Translations under genes and position numbers: made by a program
The notes under the pieces: model-generated
The model's database searches: none
Told to the model about the DNA's origin: nothing
Seen by the model: only the letters and a program-made list of their open reading frames with translations
In this document: piece by piece, positions 44,637 to 53,155 of the stretch
Layout of the letters: the number at the start of each line of letters is the position of its first letter
How positions within the stretch are numbered: position 1 is the stretch's first letter
Assembly: GCF_003026495.1 (NCBI RefSeq)
Contig: NZ_PYMA01000001.1
Span: forward strand, 496,001 to 560,000
Origin: Photobacterium sanctipauli
GTDB taxonomy: Bacteria; Pseudomonadota; Gammaproteobacteria; Enterobacterales; Vibrionaceae
Direction: 5' to 3'
Length of the DNA stretch: 64,000 nucleotides

Positions 44637-47528
44637 TCAAATTGCATTAGTTTCGATATTAACCAACTCGTAGCTTGCCCCTTGCTGTTCATCAAACGTA
44701 ACCTGAATCACCTTCTGCTTGCTATAAGGGATGCGGATAATCGAGTCGGTTTCATTTATCTGTTCAACATCAATCCCGTCAGCGAAGGATTCAACATCAT
44801 TTGCGTTTAGCAAAGGGATCACCAACGAGATCAGGGTGAACTTTTGTCCAGGCTGTAAGGGCTTATAAGCACTAAACCACTCCCTTTTTTCAGGATCAAA
44901 ATGGTTATTGGTTAACGTGATATCGCTATCTTCTGGGGTTGAAGCAAATACAATTAAGGTATCGCTGCCTAGCTTCTCCTCAAGAGGCAGTGGGTGCGGC
45001 AACATTCGCTGCTGCCCCCGTAATAACACCCAATTGTCACCCTTCGCCGCTTTAAACTGTGGCAATACCTGGTAGATAGCCCCACCATTATGGCTCCCCC
45101 AATAAGTGGTTGTCGCCGAAATCGTATCGGATACCACCGCAATACCATTGTGCAACAACACGACTTGGCGCTTTGCTTCTACGCCGCTGTATTGGTGGCG
45201 ACGATAATCGACATAACCGTAAGCCGCGTTTTTACCCATCGCCATCGCGCCGTAACTCTCGACCACATAACCGTGCGAGGGTTTATAGCCCATTACTTGG
45301 TAAAACTGCTCTTTATCCCCCGGGGCTGACACCTCTTTAGACGTGTAGGGCGCACTTGGGTAACGATAGGCAGTCGGATTGATGTATATACCGTTATTTT
45401 TGTTGGCTTCCGCCCAGCGCTTCATCCTCGTGACAGTATGTGCCCCATTGAAGTTATAAGCATCAAGGCCGGTACGATGATCCGACGCTGCCTTATGCTG
45501 GGTATAGCTTAAGTCCATCAGCAAATAAGGGGCGCGGGGATGATGCCCCGTCGAGAGCACCAGCTTATCTTGGACATCGACATATTCAGTATCTCCCCTG
45601 TTCAGCAACAAACCATCGTATGCACAGCAAGAAGTGATTCTCTGTGTCGCCCTAGATGGAACATCAACCGGCGCAGGCTCGGCCAGCACCACATCCGTCG
45701 CATCAATGCCCAGCGGCCATAAGTCAGCCTCATACGCGTTCGCTGCTATCTTGCCGTGCTGCTGGCGATAAAATGCCTCATACTTTCTTGCCACATATAG
45801 GTAGAATGGGTTCTGCCACAAGCGATACCCCATTTTCAAATCCCACGGCAAACTGCCACCAGCCGATATCCTTATCTGGCCCTCGGAAATCGTCTCCATC
45901 GACTTGCCCCACTTGGCCGACTGCCCGCTACTCATCACGGTTCGCGCCATACGATCCATCATGCGCAGCAAGTGGTCTGAATCGGCGACATCAGCTTCAA
46001 AGCCGTGGCGAAGGGCAATGTTCAAAATAATATGAAAGCCGGTATTCGCGTCATAATGGGGAGAGTTATCGCCGTCATAAGACATCTGGGTGACATTTTC
46101 CCAGAAGGCTTCAAAGGCCTCTTTGACTTTTGGAAAGCGTGGACTGTCTTGGTATAGAAGACTAATGGTTGAGGCCACATCCATGGCAAAGACTTCTTTA
46201 TTGTACCCCGTGGTGTAATAAGCATTGTCATAATAGGGCTCGGTTCCTTCAATGTACGTCGAGATGAAGGTTTCCAAGTTTTGTTTGAACGCCTCAGCTT
46301 CTGGGGTGCCGTTATCGAAGGCATCAAGCATGTATAGCCCCCAAGCATAATCCGTATAGAAGCGGATAGGTGTAACTTGCTTTAAATCGTTGATGCTACC
46401 ATCGCTTTGTTCAATGATCTGCTGAGCATACAGCCTTGCTTTTTCCCCTTCTTGGCGAAAGCGAGTGATGACTTCCGTCTTCCACTCTGGGTAATAAGCA
46501 CTTTCTGTGGTTAGCATCACCAAAGTGCGCAAAGCGCTCTTGGCATCACTTTGCTTATTAATTTTATCAATAAACTCATCAATCAGTTGTGACGCATTAC
46601 CGGCAGCATTTTGCTGGGCTAGATAGGCAAAGTAATCATCGTACACGGCCTGCAATTCCCGCTCACGAAGTATGATTTCATTCTCGCTCTCGTTATGGGG
46701 AGCATAATTCATCGGATAAACATAACTGCCTTCTGGCGCCACATTGCCCACTGAGTTCTCAAGTTGGTCAAGCTCATTCCCGTCTCCGTCCTTGCCCTCT
46801 TCTTCAACATCAAGACCATGGTTTAAGCTAAATACAAATCGGTCGAGCGTCATCCCCTTCTCCCGATCTTGAACTTTGAAAGTGAGCGTCTCACCCACAT
46901 CTTCTTCGGTCACGACAAAGTGGTTATTAATACCGTACCAAAAGAACTTTCCTTCCTGTGGGTTACTCAGCGGGCTCGACTCGATATCGCTATCTTGGGG
47001 AAAGCGCGAACCCAACTGTTTGGTGGGCTCGCCTCCAAATTCTGCCGAGATATAGAAGGAGTCTTCGCCACCGTAGGAGTCTGTGCCTCCTCTTTCGAAC
47101 ATTGAGCTGCGGAAATAGAATCGATAAGTCCCCGGCGTATTGAACACAAGGTCGTACTCAACCGTTGAGCGCTTCTCATTGGTGTTGTAGCGTATATCGG
47201 CCAACAAAGCGCTATCACCGGATGCCGGAAACTCGCTGATCTCCGGCAGCACATCCGAATCAAAATCCGAAGTAAATTCATTGATGCCAACAACATTAAA
47301 GCCATCGTTATCGCCATGGTGGCGGATAATGCGATGATATTTTTCGGCTTCAAAAGCAATATAGCTGCTATCCACCCCCTGCACGAAAGCACCTTGGGCC
47401 GGTAACGTTTCATTAAAATGGCTAGCGGGTTTATCGGCAAAACTAGCAACTTTCGCCACGGCGTAACCGGAGATAAAAGGCGTGAGTATTAGCAAAGCGT
47501 ATGATGCTAAGTGACGGAAAGTACCCAT
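44637..47528 (-). CDS. Secreted polysaccharide lyase-like protein, family not recognised (963 aa)
   Basis: Signal peptide (MGTFRHLASYALLILTPFISGYAVA). Residues about 55-245 look like a carbohydrate-binding beta-sandwich that begins with IAFEAEKYHRI and contains YDLVFNTPGTYRFYFRSS. Residues about 290-640 form an alpha/alpha toroid (YTDYAWGLYMLDAF, GYNKEVFAMDVAS, DANTGFHIILNIALRHGFE, EGQIRISAGGSLPWDLKMGYRLWQNPF). The C-terminal 300 residues are a heparinase/alginate-lyase-like beta domain (DHRTGLDAYNFNGAHTVTR, RRHQYSGVEAKRQVVLLHNGIAVVSD). The architecture is that of exported toroid-type polysaccharide lyases, but no known PL family matched in memory. Substrate unknown; neighbours suggest a uronate/mannose polymer. 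Confidence 0.65.
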   Translation of the reverse strand: MGTFRHLASYALLILTPFISGYAVAKVASFADKPASHFNETLPAQGAFVQGVDSSYIAFEAEKYHRIIRHHGDNDGFNVVGINEFTSDFDSDVLPEISEFPASGDSALLADIRYNTNEKRSTVEYDLVFNTPGTYRFYFRSSMFERGGTDSYGGEDSFYISAEFGGEPTKQLGSRFPQDSDIESSPLSNPQEGKFFWYGINNHFVVTEEDVGETLTFKVQDREKGMTLDRFVFSLNHGLDVEEEGKDGDGNELDQLENSVGNVAPEGSYVYPMNYAPHNESENEIILRERELQAVYDDYFAYLAQQNAAGNASQLIDEFIDKINKQSDAKSALRTLVMLTTESAYYPEWKTEVITRFRQEGEKARLYAQQIIEQSDGSINDLKQVTPIRFYTDYAWGLYMLDAFDNGTPEAEAFKQNLETFISTYIEGTEPYYDNAYYTTGYNKEVFAMDVASTISLLYQDSPRFPKVKEAFEAFWENVTQMSYDGDNSPHYDANTGFHIILNIALRHGFEADVADSDHLLRMMDRMARTVMSSGQSAKWGKSMETISEGQIRISAGGSLPWDLKMGYRLWQNPFYLYVARKYEAFYRQQHGKIAANAYEADLWPLGIDATDVVLAEPAPVDVPSRATQRITSCCAYDGLLLNRGDTEYVDVQDKLVLSTGHHPRAPYLLMDLSYTQHKAASDHRTGLDAYNFNGAHTVTRMKRWAEANKNNGIYINPTAYRYPSAPYTSKEVSAPGDKEQFYQVMGYKPSHGYVVESYGAMAMGKNAAYGYVDYRRHQYSGVEAKRQVVLLHNGIAVVSDTISATTTYWGSHNGGAIYQVLPQFKAAKGDNWVLLRGQQRMLPHPLPLEEKLGSDTLIVFASTPEDSDITLTNNHFDPEKREWFSAYKPLQPGQKFTLISLVIPLLNANDVESFADGIDVEQINETDSIIRIPYSKQKVIQVTFDEQQGASYELVNIETNAI

Positions 47529-48030
47529 GAATGGCCCAAGATTAAAAGGAATAATCCGCCATTAAATCTTTTGCTATTTAGTTAGGCAATATGCTTGTTT
47601 TTCAAAGACTTTATATAAACAGCCGCCACCAGCGGTAGCGGGTAAAACATAAAATATAAAATATATATTTAGGCTATTTTATTAGCTAAATACTGCCTAA
47701 GTTCTGGGCTCCGGGTTAAACGAACACATAACAAGATTCGATAAACAAAAAAGCTGCTCACGTTAAGTGCGCGCTTTGTACTAGCTCTTGCTCCTCCCCT
47801 TTTCAAGGCCGGGAGGGGTTAAATCCACCACATCTCACCACCAACCCCAACTACCTGACACCTACCTTCAATTTTCAACAAACCAACCCCATCTAACTTC
47901 CCCTTGTTTTAACAACCCCGCTCTCATAACCAATGGCGAACAAGGGGAAGAACTAGTTCAACGATGACGGTTAAAACAATACACAATAAGGTAGTCAGCT
48001 TGGCTCGCAATCGCTAAGTGTAAAACCAAA
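47529..48030. other. Non-coding region with a G-poor, C/A-rich tract
   Basis: Between the secreted lyase-like gene and the PTS operon terminator, on the upstream side of the former, so its promoter should be here. From 47821 to 47934 the plus strand has only three G in 114 bases (47857, 47905, 47920). A 10-bp palindrome GAACTAGTTC lies at 47950-47959. No ORF or RNA gene recognised. Confidence 0.5.
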
Positions 48031-48062
48031 AAAAGGGTGTGGACTGAAGTCCACACCCTTTT
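48031..48062 (-). terminator. Strong intrinsic terminator of the PTS/GH38/GH13_18 operon
   Basis: 15-bp perfect arms AAAAGGGTGTGGACT/AGTCCACACCCTTTT with a GA apex; on the minus strand it runs into TTTTTTTGGTTTT. It lies 50 nt after the EIIA stop codon. Confidence 0.93.
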
Positions 48063-48111
48063 ATCTGATCATCTACCTTAGCGGTAGTTCAGCTGGTTTT
48101 GATTGTTTAAT

Positions 48112-48714
48112 CTAAAGCAACAAGAACAAAAACGCTGAAATCAATACCCCGGCGCCAAGCACCAATGGGTAGGCCATTTTGCTGATGTCCTTACCGGCTT
48201 CATCTTCCAGTTGTTCTTGCTCAGATGCAGCCACTGAAGAGGCTTGCTCAAGCTCTTCTTCCTCGGCACCAAACATCTTCATGACTTCTTTCGCCGTTTT
48301 AGCTTTAAGCAGCTCATCACGGAAGTCATCATCCACCAACGACGAGGTTAGCGTCGTTAGCACTTCCATGTGGGTAGAGCCTGCTTGTGCAGGCGGAATA
48401 GCCAGCAGGAAGATCATGTTGACTGGCTCGTCACCGTCCAGGCCTTGCCACATCAGTTCGTCTTTAACGAAAGCGCAAGCAAACACCGGCTCGGTCACCG
48501 CGTCAGATTTACCATGAGGAACAGCCAGGTATTCACCCAATGCCGTAGGCCCCTCTTCCTCGCGCTTCAATACCGCATCAAGGAATCGTTGCTTATCGGT
48601 CAGCTTGCCGGTGAGCTCCAGCTTGTCAGTCAGGGCATTGATCGCCGCAAGACGATCATCAAACACAGCATCAAGTAAAATAAGGTTTTCTGAAGTAAGT
48701 TGTGCAAGTTTCAT
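48112..48714 (-). CDS. Fructose-type PTS EIIA with C-terminal membrane anchor (200 aa)
   Basis: EIIA-Fru/Mtl domain (residues 1-150) with the phosphorylated His67 in LAVPHGKSDAV and the family segment MIFLLAIPPAQAGSTHMEVLTTLTSSLVDDDF. An acidic linker (about 152-178, many Glu) follows, then a hydrophobic segment MAYPLVLGAGVLISAFLFLLL at the very end, which should anchor it in the membrane. EIIA proteins are normally soluble or fused to EIIB/EIIC, so this is unusual. It is 39% or so similar by eye to the EIIA part of MngA. Last gene of the operon, supplying phosphate to the EIIBC encoded first. Confidence 0.9.
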   Translation of the reverse strand: MKLAQLTSENLILLDAVFDDRLAAINALTDKLELTGKLTDKQRFLDAVLKREEEGPTALGEYLAVPHGKSDAVTEPVFACAFVKDELMWQGLDGDEPVNMIFLLAIPPAQAGSTHMEVLTTLTSSLVDDDFRDELLKAKTAKEVMKMFGAEEEELEQASSVAASEQEQLEDEAGKDISKMAYPLVLGAGVLISAFLFLLL

Positions 48715-48723
48715 TGTGATTTC

Positions 48724-50415
48724 CTATTGCTGTGTCAACCAAACAAACTGATAAGGTTGCAGGGCAAAACCTGCCTCAAGCGATTGCTGCGAGACCAAAT
48801 CAAAGCCCGCTAGCGATGCCGTCGCCTGTGGTTGTGATGACAAGTTAACAACCAAGGTCACCGCCGCTTCACCTTCACCACGCACAAGGCCAAACAGGCC
48901 ATTGCCAAGCTCGAGCACTTTCTGAGCCGACGCCGGAGAGAAGGCTTTGTGCTGCTGGCGCAGTTCAAGCAAGCGGATCATTTCCCCGTAAACTTGTTGG
49001 CGCAAGCTGCCTGGTAGCGCAAGCTCGGTTTCAAGGCTATCGATATCAAACTTCTCGCGGTTGATGCGGCGATTGATACCCGATGACTCCATCCCCGCAA
49101 TATCATTCTCACTACCCAAGAAGCTATGGTAGTAAATTGCCGGCACGCCGATAAACGACAGTAAGATAGATTGCGCCGCCAAGAACTTCTTCGCCTTGGT
49201 GTCAGCATCATCTTCTGGCTCGGTGATCGCGCTCAGGTAGTTGATGTTCAGTTCATAAGGCGACTGGGTACCATCACTGTTGTTCTTGAAGTTAACGCGT
49301 CCGCCCTTACGCTGAACCTGTTCGCACATCATCATGCGATCTTCATCGCTCAGGATGCCTTCTGTCGGACGAACACCGATACCATCATGGCTTGCCAGGA
49401 AGTTAAAGTAGGTTGTCTTGCGCCCTTCAGCCAGCGATGCCATGGCTTCTTCGGTTAACCCTTTCGCCCACTGGGTTAGCACGCTGCTGTTTTCGCTCAT
49501 GAAAGCATGCAAGGTTAGCGGTGGTAGCGGGAACTGATACACCATGTGTGCTTCGTCGCCATTACCGAAGTAAGAGATATTCTCTTTGTGCGGTACGTTG
49601 GTTTCGGTGATCAGTAGCGAGCCCGGCATCACCTCATCCATGACAATGCGCCACAGCTTAATAATTTCGTGGGCTTCCGGCAGGTGGATACAAGTGGTAT
49701 TCAATACCTTCCAAATAAAGCCAATCGCATCCAAGCGGATTGAGCGGCCACCGTTGGCAGCATACATCAGCAAAATATCGATACTTTCCAGCAGCACTTT
49801 CGGGCTCTTGAAGTTGATATCAATCTGGTCATCCGAGAAGGTCGTCCATACATGGGCCACGTCGCCCGATGCCTTGGTAAATGGCGTCAGCAACGGCAAC
49901 GCTCGCGGGCGTGTCACACTTGAGTAATCCAGCGCCGGATCTGATACGACAAAGTAATCCTGGTAGGCTTCATCACCAGCAAGGAAACGCTGGAACCAGT
50001 CGCTGCTTTGCGAGATGTGGTTAATCACGCAGTCGTACATCAAGTCGAAGTTATCTGCCAGCGCATTCAGCTCTTTCCAGTCACCCAGGTTAGGGTCAAC
50101 TTGGCGGTAGTCCACCACGCTGAAACCATCATCCGAAGTGTAAGGGAACATCGGCAAAATATGAATATTGCTGATGGCACCTTTCAGGTACTTATCGGCA
50201 AAGTGCTTCATGGTTTGCAGCGTTACTTCGCCTTCGCGCTGGAAGCTGTCGCCATACGTAATTAAGTAAGAGGTGGTTTCATCAACCCATTGTGGGTATT
50301 GCGGCGCTTTGCCACGCCACTTTTCAACCAACGCCAGAATGTCCGTGGTAATCGCTTGTGCTTGCTCTTCACCGTAAAGGTGCGCCACTTTGCGGTAGAT
50401 TTTTTCGTTCATCAT
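48724..50415 (-). CDS. GH13_18 phosphorylase, glucosylglycerate/sucrose phosphorylase type (563 aa)
   Basis: Alpha-amylase-fold phosphorylase: ILPMFPYTSDDGFSVVDYRQV, SIRLDAIGFIWK (nucleophile Asp229), SLLITETNVPHKENI (acid/base Glu271), NFLASHDGIGVRPTEG. It aligns well through most of its length with E. coli YcjM, reported as glucosylglycerate phosphorylase, including NTTCIHLPEAHEIIKL and DGTQSPYELN. It would convert glucosyl-glycerate plus phosphate to glucose-1-P plus glycerate. The frame opens at TTG 50433; ATG 50415 with GGGAAA at 7 nt was chosen. It sits 9 bp from the EIIA gene and 19 bp from GH38. Sucrose or glucosylglycerol phosphorylase are alternatives. Confidence 0.88.
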   Translation of the reverse strand: MMNEKIYRKVAHLYGEEQAQAITTDILALVEKWRGKAPQYPQWVDETTSYLITYGDSFQREGEVTLQTMKHFADKYLKGAISNIHILPMFPYTSDDGFSVVDYRQVDPNLGDWKELNALADNFDLMYDCVINHISQSSDWFQRFLAGDEAYQDYFVVSDPALDYSSVTRPRALPLLTPFTKASGDVAHVWTTFSDDQIDINFKSPKVLLESIDILLMYAANGGRSIRLDAIGFIWKVLNTTCIHLPEAHEIIKLWRIVMDEVMPGSLLITETNVPHKENISYFGNGDEAHMVYQFPLPPLTLHAFMSENSSVLTQWAKGLTEEAMASLAEGRKTTYFNFLASHDGIGVRPTEGILSDEDRMMMCEQVQRKGGRVNFKNNSDGTQSPYELNINYLSAITEPEDDADTKAKKFLAAQSILLSFIGVPAIYYHSFLGSENDIAGMESSGINRRINREKFDIDSLETELALPGSLRQQVYGEMIRLLELRQQHKAFSPASAQKVLELGNGLFGLVRGEGEAAVTLVVNLSSQPQATASLAGFDLVSQQSLEAGFALQPYQFVWLTQQ

Positions 50416-50434
50416 GATTATTTCCCAGACCAAC

Positions 50435-53095
50435 TTAAATTTTGAACGTCAAACGAAGATCGATGCTGTTATTCGGCTGCACCACCCAGTCACCTGCCTG
50501 CGGTTGCTCGCGGTAGTTCACTCGCTCCACATCGGCAAAATGCGCAAACGAAGTCATGTCGAGCAGCTGCTCGTGCTCGGTGGCGTTAAACAAGCGCACA
50601 ATCACTGAGTTTTCTTTGTAGAAGGCATGGCCGATACTCGATAGCTCCAATGCTTGGTCAATGTCAAACAAGCTGTAGCACTTCTTACTGTCACGCTTAT
50701 CAAAACGCACTTGGAAACGCTCCAAACGGTTTTCGAAGCTGTTCAAGTTCTGCTTCTGGTAGCTAAACGGCATATCAAGATATTCACGCTCAAGCTGACG
50801 GACTGTTGCATGGTCGGCATTCGCCGTCAGTGCCAATGAGAAACTGAACACCATGGACTTCTGCAGCTGGGCATCTGGGGTATATACCACGGTATTGTTA
50901 ATGCCTGATGCACGGCCCGGGCGCCATAGCAGATCATCCTTACCCAAGCGTCCAGTGGCTTTAAACAGGGTAAGGGCAATCTTATCGTTGTGCTCACCCT
51001 TTAGGATTTGGAACTCTTTAAGGCCGCGGCCATTAATCACCAATGCCTTGGACTCACCATTGCCTTGCTCGGCAATCGCAACGGCACCATCGGTGGTCTC
51101 GATATCGATTGGGCATTCGCGGTATTTCTCTCGCCAGCCTTCAATACTTGGCGCCACCGGACGTGTCATGAGTGCAAACGGCTGGGTACTGATAGATTCA
51201 CCAGTTTGTAGATCGGAGTTGATCAGCACGCGTACACGGTGATCATCAACCTGGTTAACGGTTTCGATATCAACCTGAAGCGCCGCATTGCCGGCTAGTA
51301 GCGTCAGGGTCACATCAAAGCTTGCCTGTGCATTTTGCTCACCCTCAACACGGGCTTGCAAGTCGCCCGGTACGGCCACGGCGGCGCGCACTGTCATCGA
51401 CTGTTGCAGTTCACCCACACTTGTCGCTTGCCAGCTGAGGTCACCACTCAAGATTGGGCTATCGCCCTCCAGTGGCGAGAAGTCATATGAGTCGCCATCA
51501 TCGGCCTGCTCTTCAAACGACAGCAACTGAGAAATCACACGTCCAGATTGCTTGTCTTCGAGCAGCAGCTGGCCATCGACCAAGCTCAATTTCAACGCTG
51601 AGTTTTCGATGGTCGTTTGCGCCGTCGCCGACATATGGCTACTGATTTGCTCGCTCGAGGCTTGAGAATCGGTTTCAGCACCTACCAACTGGAATACCTG
51701 GTAGCCCATGGCTGGAAGTGCATCGACTTCAACATTAAGTTCAAAGCGGTAGTACGGCGGTACAGCCACTTCCTTCTCGCCATCTTTGGTGACTTCAATC
51801 ACCTTGCCACCATCCAAGGTTTCACGCTTGATCACCTCAGACTTAAGCACCGTCTCACCGTCCGTCAGTGCCACGTTCGCACTTTTTGAGAACGCCACAA
51901 CCTTGACCAAACCACTGTATGGCTGGATCTGACCATTGAAGATCATCACCTCGTTATCATCACAAGCATTGGTCGCAATTTCTTTCACTACCAAGTTGTA
52001 CAAGCCATGGCAGATTTCCTCTGCCTGCTTAAGGCGGTGCATGATATCGGCATTGGTCGCATCACTGTTACAGCCACCCATGCTATCGTGGGCATGACAT
52101 TCCAAGATCTTCTTCCAAGCAATGTCAACCAGCTCGGTATGTACGGTAATACCTTGCGCCTTAGCGATGGCAATCACCACTTCAAGCTTCTTCAGCAAGA
52201 ACTGCTCAATCTCGAAGTTCAGTTTCTTGATGTCGTAACGCACCGAGCCGATGGTCTTATGGATACGGGTGTAACGAGGGGCTTTGAATTCGCCTAGGTA
52301 GGTCTCGAAGCCTTCGCTGTTACCTCGTAGAAAATCAACAAAGCTCTCCATCGACGAAATCGCATACACATCACCCTGCGGCGAACGCTCGCTCGCAGCA
52401 GCCAAGGTGGCTGGCAAATTAGGGTCGATGTTGACCTGATCGCCACCCGACGGAATAAGCACTTCATCCAGACCAGAAAGGGATTTGATTTTCTCGATCA
52501 TCGGGAAGATTTTCTTATCCAGATGATCGGCATCCGGCACGATATTCTTCGCCGCACCATAGCCGTGGACCAGGTTGTAAGCGTAGATCTGATCGCCGCC
52601 CGCAGACTGCCAGAAGAAGTGGGATTTCTCGACTTGATCGTCGTAGTCAATACCGCGCCAGAACACGATATTGTCGATTCCCATGCCCTTAAACAAGGTT
52701 GGCATTTGAGCATTATGACCGAAAGTATCCGGCAGGTAGCCCACCTTCATGCTGTGGCCTAGCTCCTCGGCAATGTGCATTCCGTATTTCAAGTTACGGA
52801 TAATCGACTCACCCGCAACATTGTAGGTATCTGTTTGGGTGTACCAAGGACCAATAAACAGCTTTTTATCGGCAACCAGTTTAGCCATGCGCTCACGCAT
52901 ATGCGGTAGCACCTTCAGGTAATCTTCAACGATGGCTGACTGACCATCTAGGTGGTAACAGCTGTAATCCTGCTGGTTTTCTAACGTTTCGATTACTTTA
53001 GTGAAGTTATAAGTAGCCAAGACATCGCTGTCTTGCTGAGTGAAATACCACTCGCGATCCCAGTGGGTGTGGGGAATGACATGCACTTTAGCCAT
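50435..53095 (-). CDS. GH38 alpha-mannosidase, PTS-linked (886 aa)
   Basis: GH38 fold: [13 protein letters not shown] at the start (zinc His11, Asp13), KVGYLPDTFGHNAQMP with nucleophile Asp123, FWRGIDYDDQ, and HAHDSMGGCNSDATN (zinc His). No signal peptide. It is the second gene of a PTS operon. By analogy with MngB it should hydrolyse a phosphorylated alpha-mannoside, releasing mannose-6-phosphate. Clearly distinct from the MngB orthologue at 57083 (which has [15 protein letters not shown] and [11 protein letters not shown]), so a different aglycone is likely. It is followed at once by the GH13_18 phosphorylase. Confidence 0.92.
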   Translation of the reverse strand: MAKVHVIPHTHWDREWYFTQQDSDVLATYNFTKVIETLENQQDYSCYHLDGQSAIVEDYLKVLPHMRERMAKLVADKKLFIGPWYTQTDTYNVAGESIIRNLKYGMHIAEELGHSMKVGYLPDTFGHNAQMPTLFKGMGIDNIVFWRGIDYDDQVEKSHFFWQSAGGDQIYAYNLVHGYGAAKNIVPDADHLDKKIFPMIEKIKSLSGLDEVLIPSGGDQVNIDPNLPATLAAASERSPQGDVYAISSMESFVDFLRGNSEGFETYLGEFKAPRYTRIHKTIGSVRYDIKKLNFEIEQFLLKKLEVVIAIAKAQGITVHTELVDIAWKKILECHAHDSMGGCNSDATNADIMHRLKQAEEICHGLYNLVVKEIATNACDDNEVMIFNGQIQPYSGLVKVVAFSKSANVALTDGETVLKSEVIKRETLDGGKVIEVTKDGEKEVAVPPYYRFELNVEVDALPAMGYQVFQLVGAETDSQASSEQISSHMSATAQTTIENSALKLSLVDGQLLLEDKQSGRVISQLLSFEEQADDGDSYDFSPLEGDSPILSGDLSWQATSVGELQQSMTVRAAVAVPGDLQARVEGEQNAQASFDVTLTLLAGNAALQVDIETVNQVDDHRVRVLINSDLQTGESISTQPFALMTRPVAPSIEGWREKYRECPIDIETTDGAVAIAEQGNGESKALVINGRGLKEFQILKGEHNDKIALTLFKATGRLGKDDLLWRPGRASGINNTVVYTPDAQLQKSMVFSFSLALTANADHATVRQLEREYLDMPFSYQKQNLNSFENRLERFQVRFDKRDSKKCYSLFDIDQALELSSIGHAFYKENSVIVRLFNATEHEQLLDMTSFAHFADVERVNYREQPQAGDWVVQPNNSIDLRLTFKI

Positions 53096-53126
53096 GTGGA
53101 AACTCTCAATCTTTATTTCATTGGGA

Positions 53127-53144
53127 GGGCGGCCATCGCCGCCC
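53127..53144 (-). other. GC-rich intercistronic stem-loop after the EIIBC gene
   Basis: 7-bp arms GGGCGGC/GCCGCCC with a CATC loop, in the 60-bp gap between EIIBC and GH38, no T-run. Likely an mRNA stability element after the first gene. Confidence 0.6.
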
Positions 53145-53155
53145 GAGTGGTGGAA

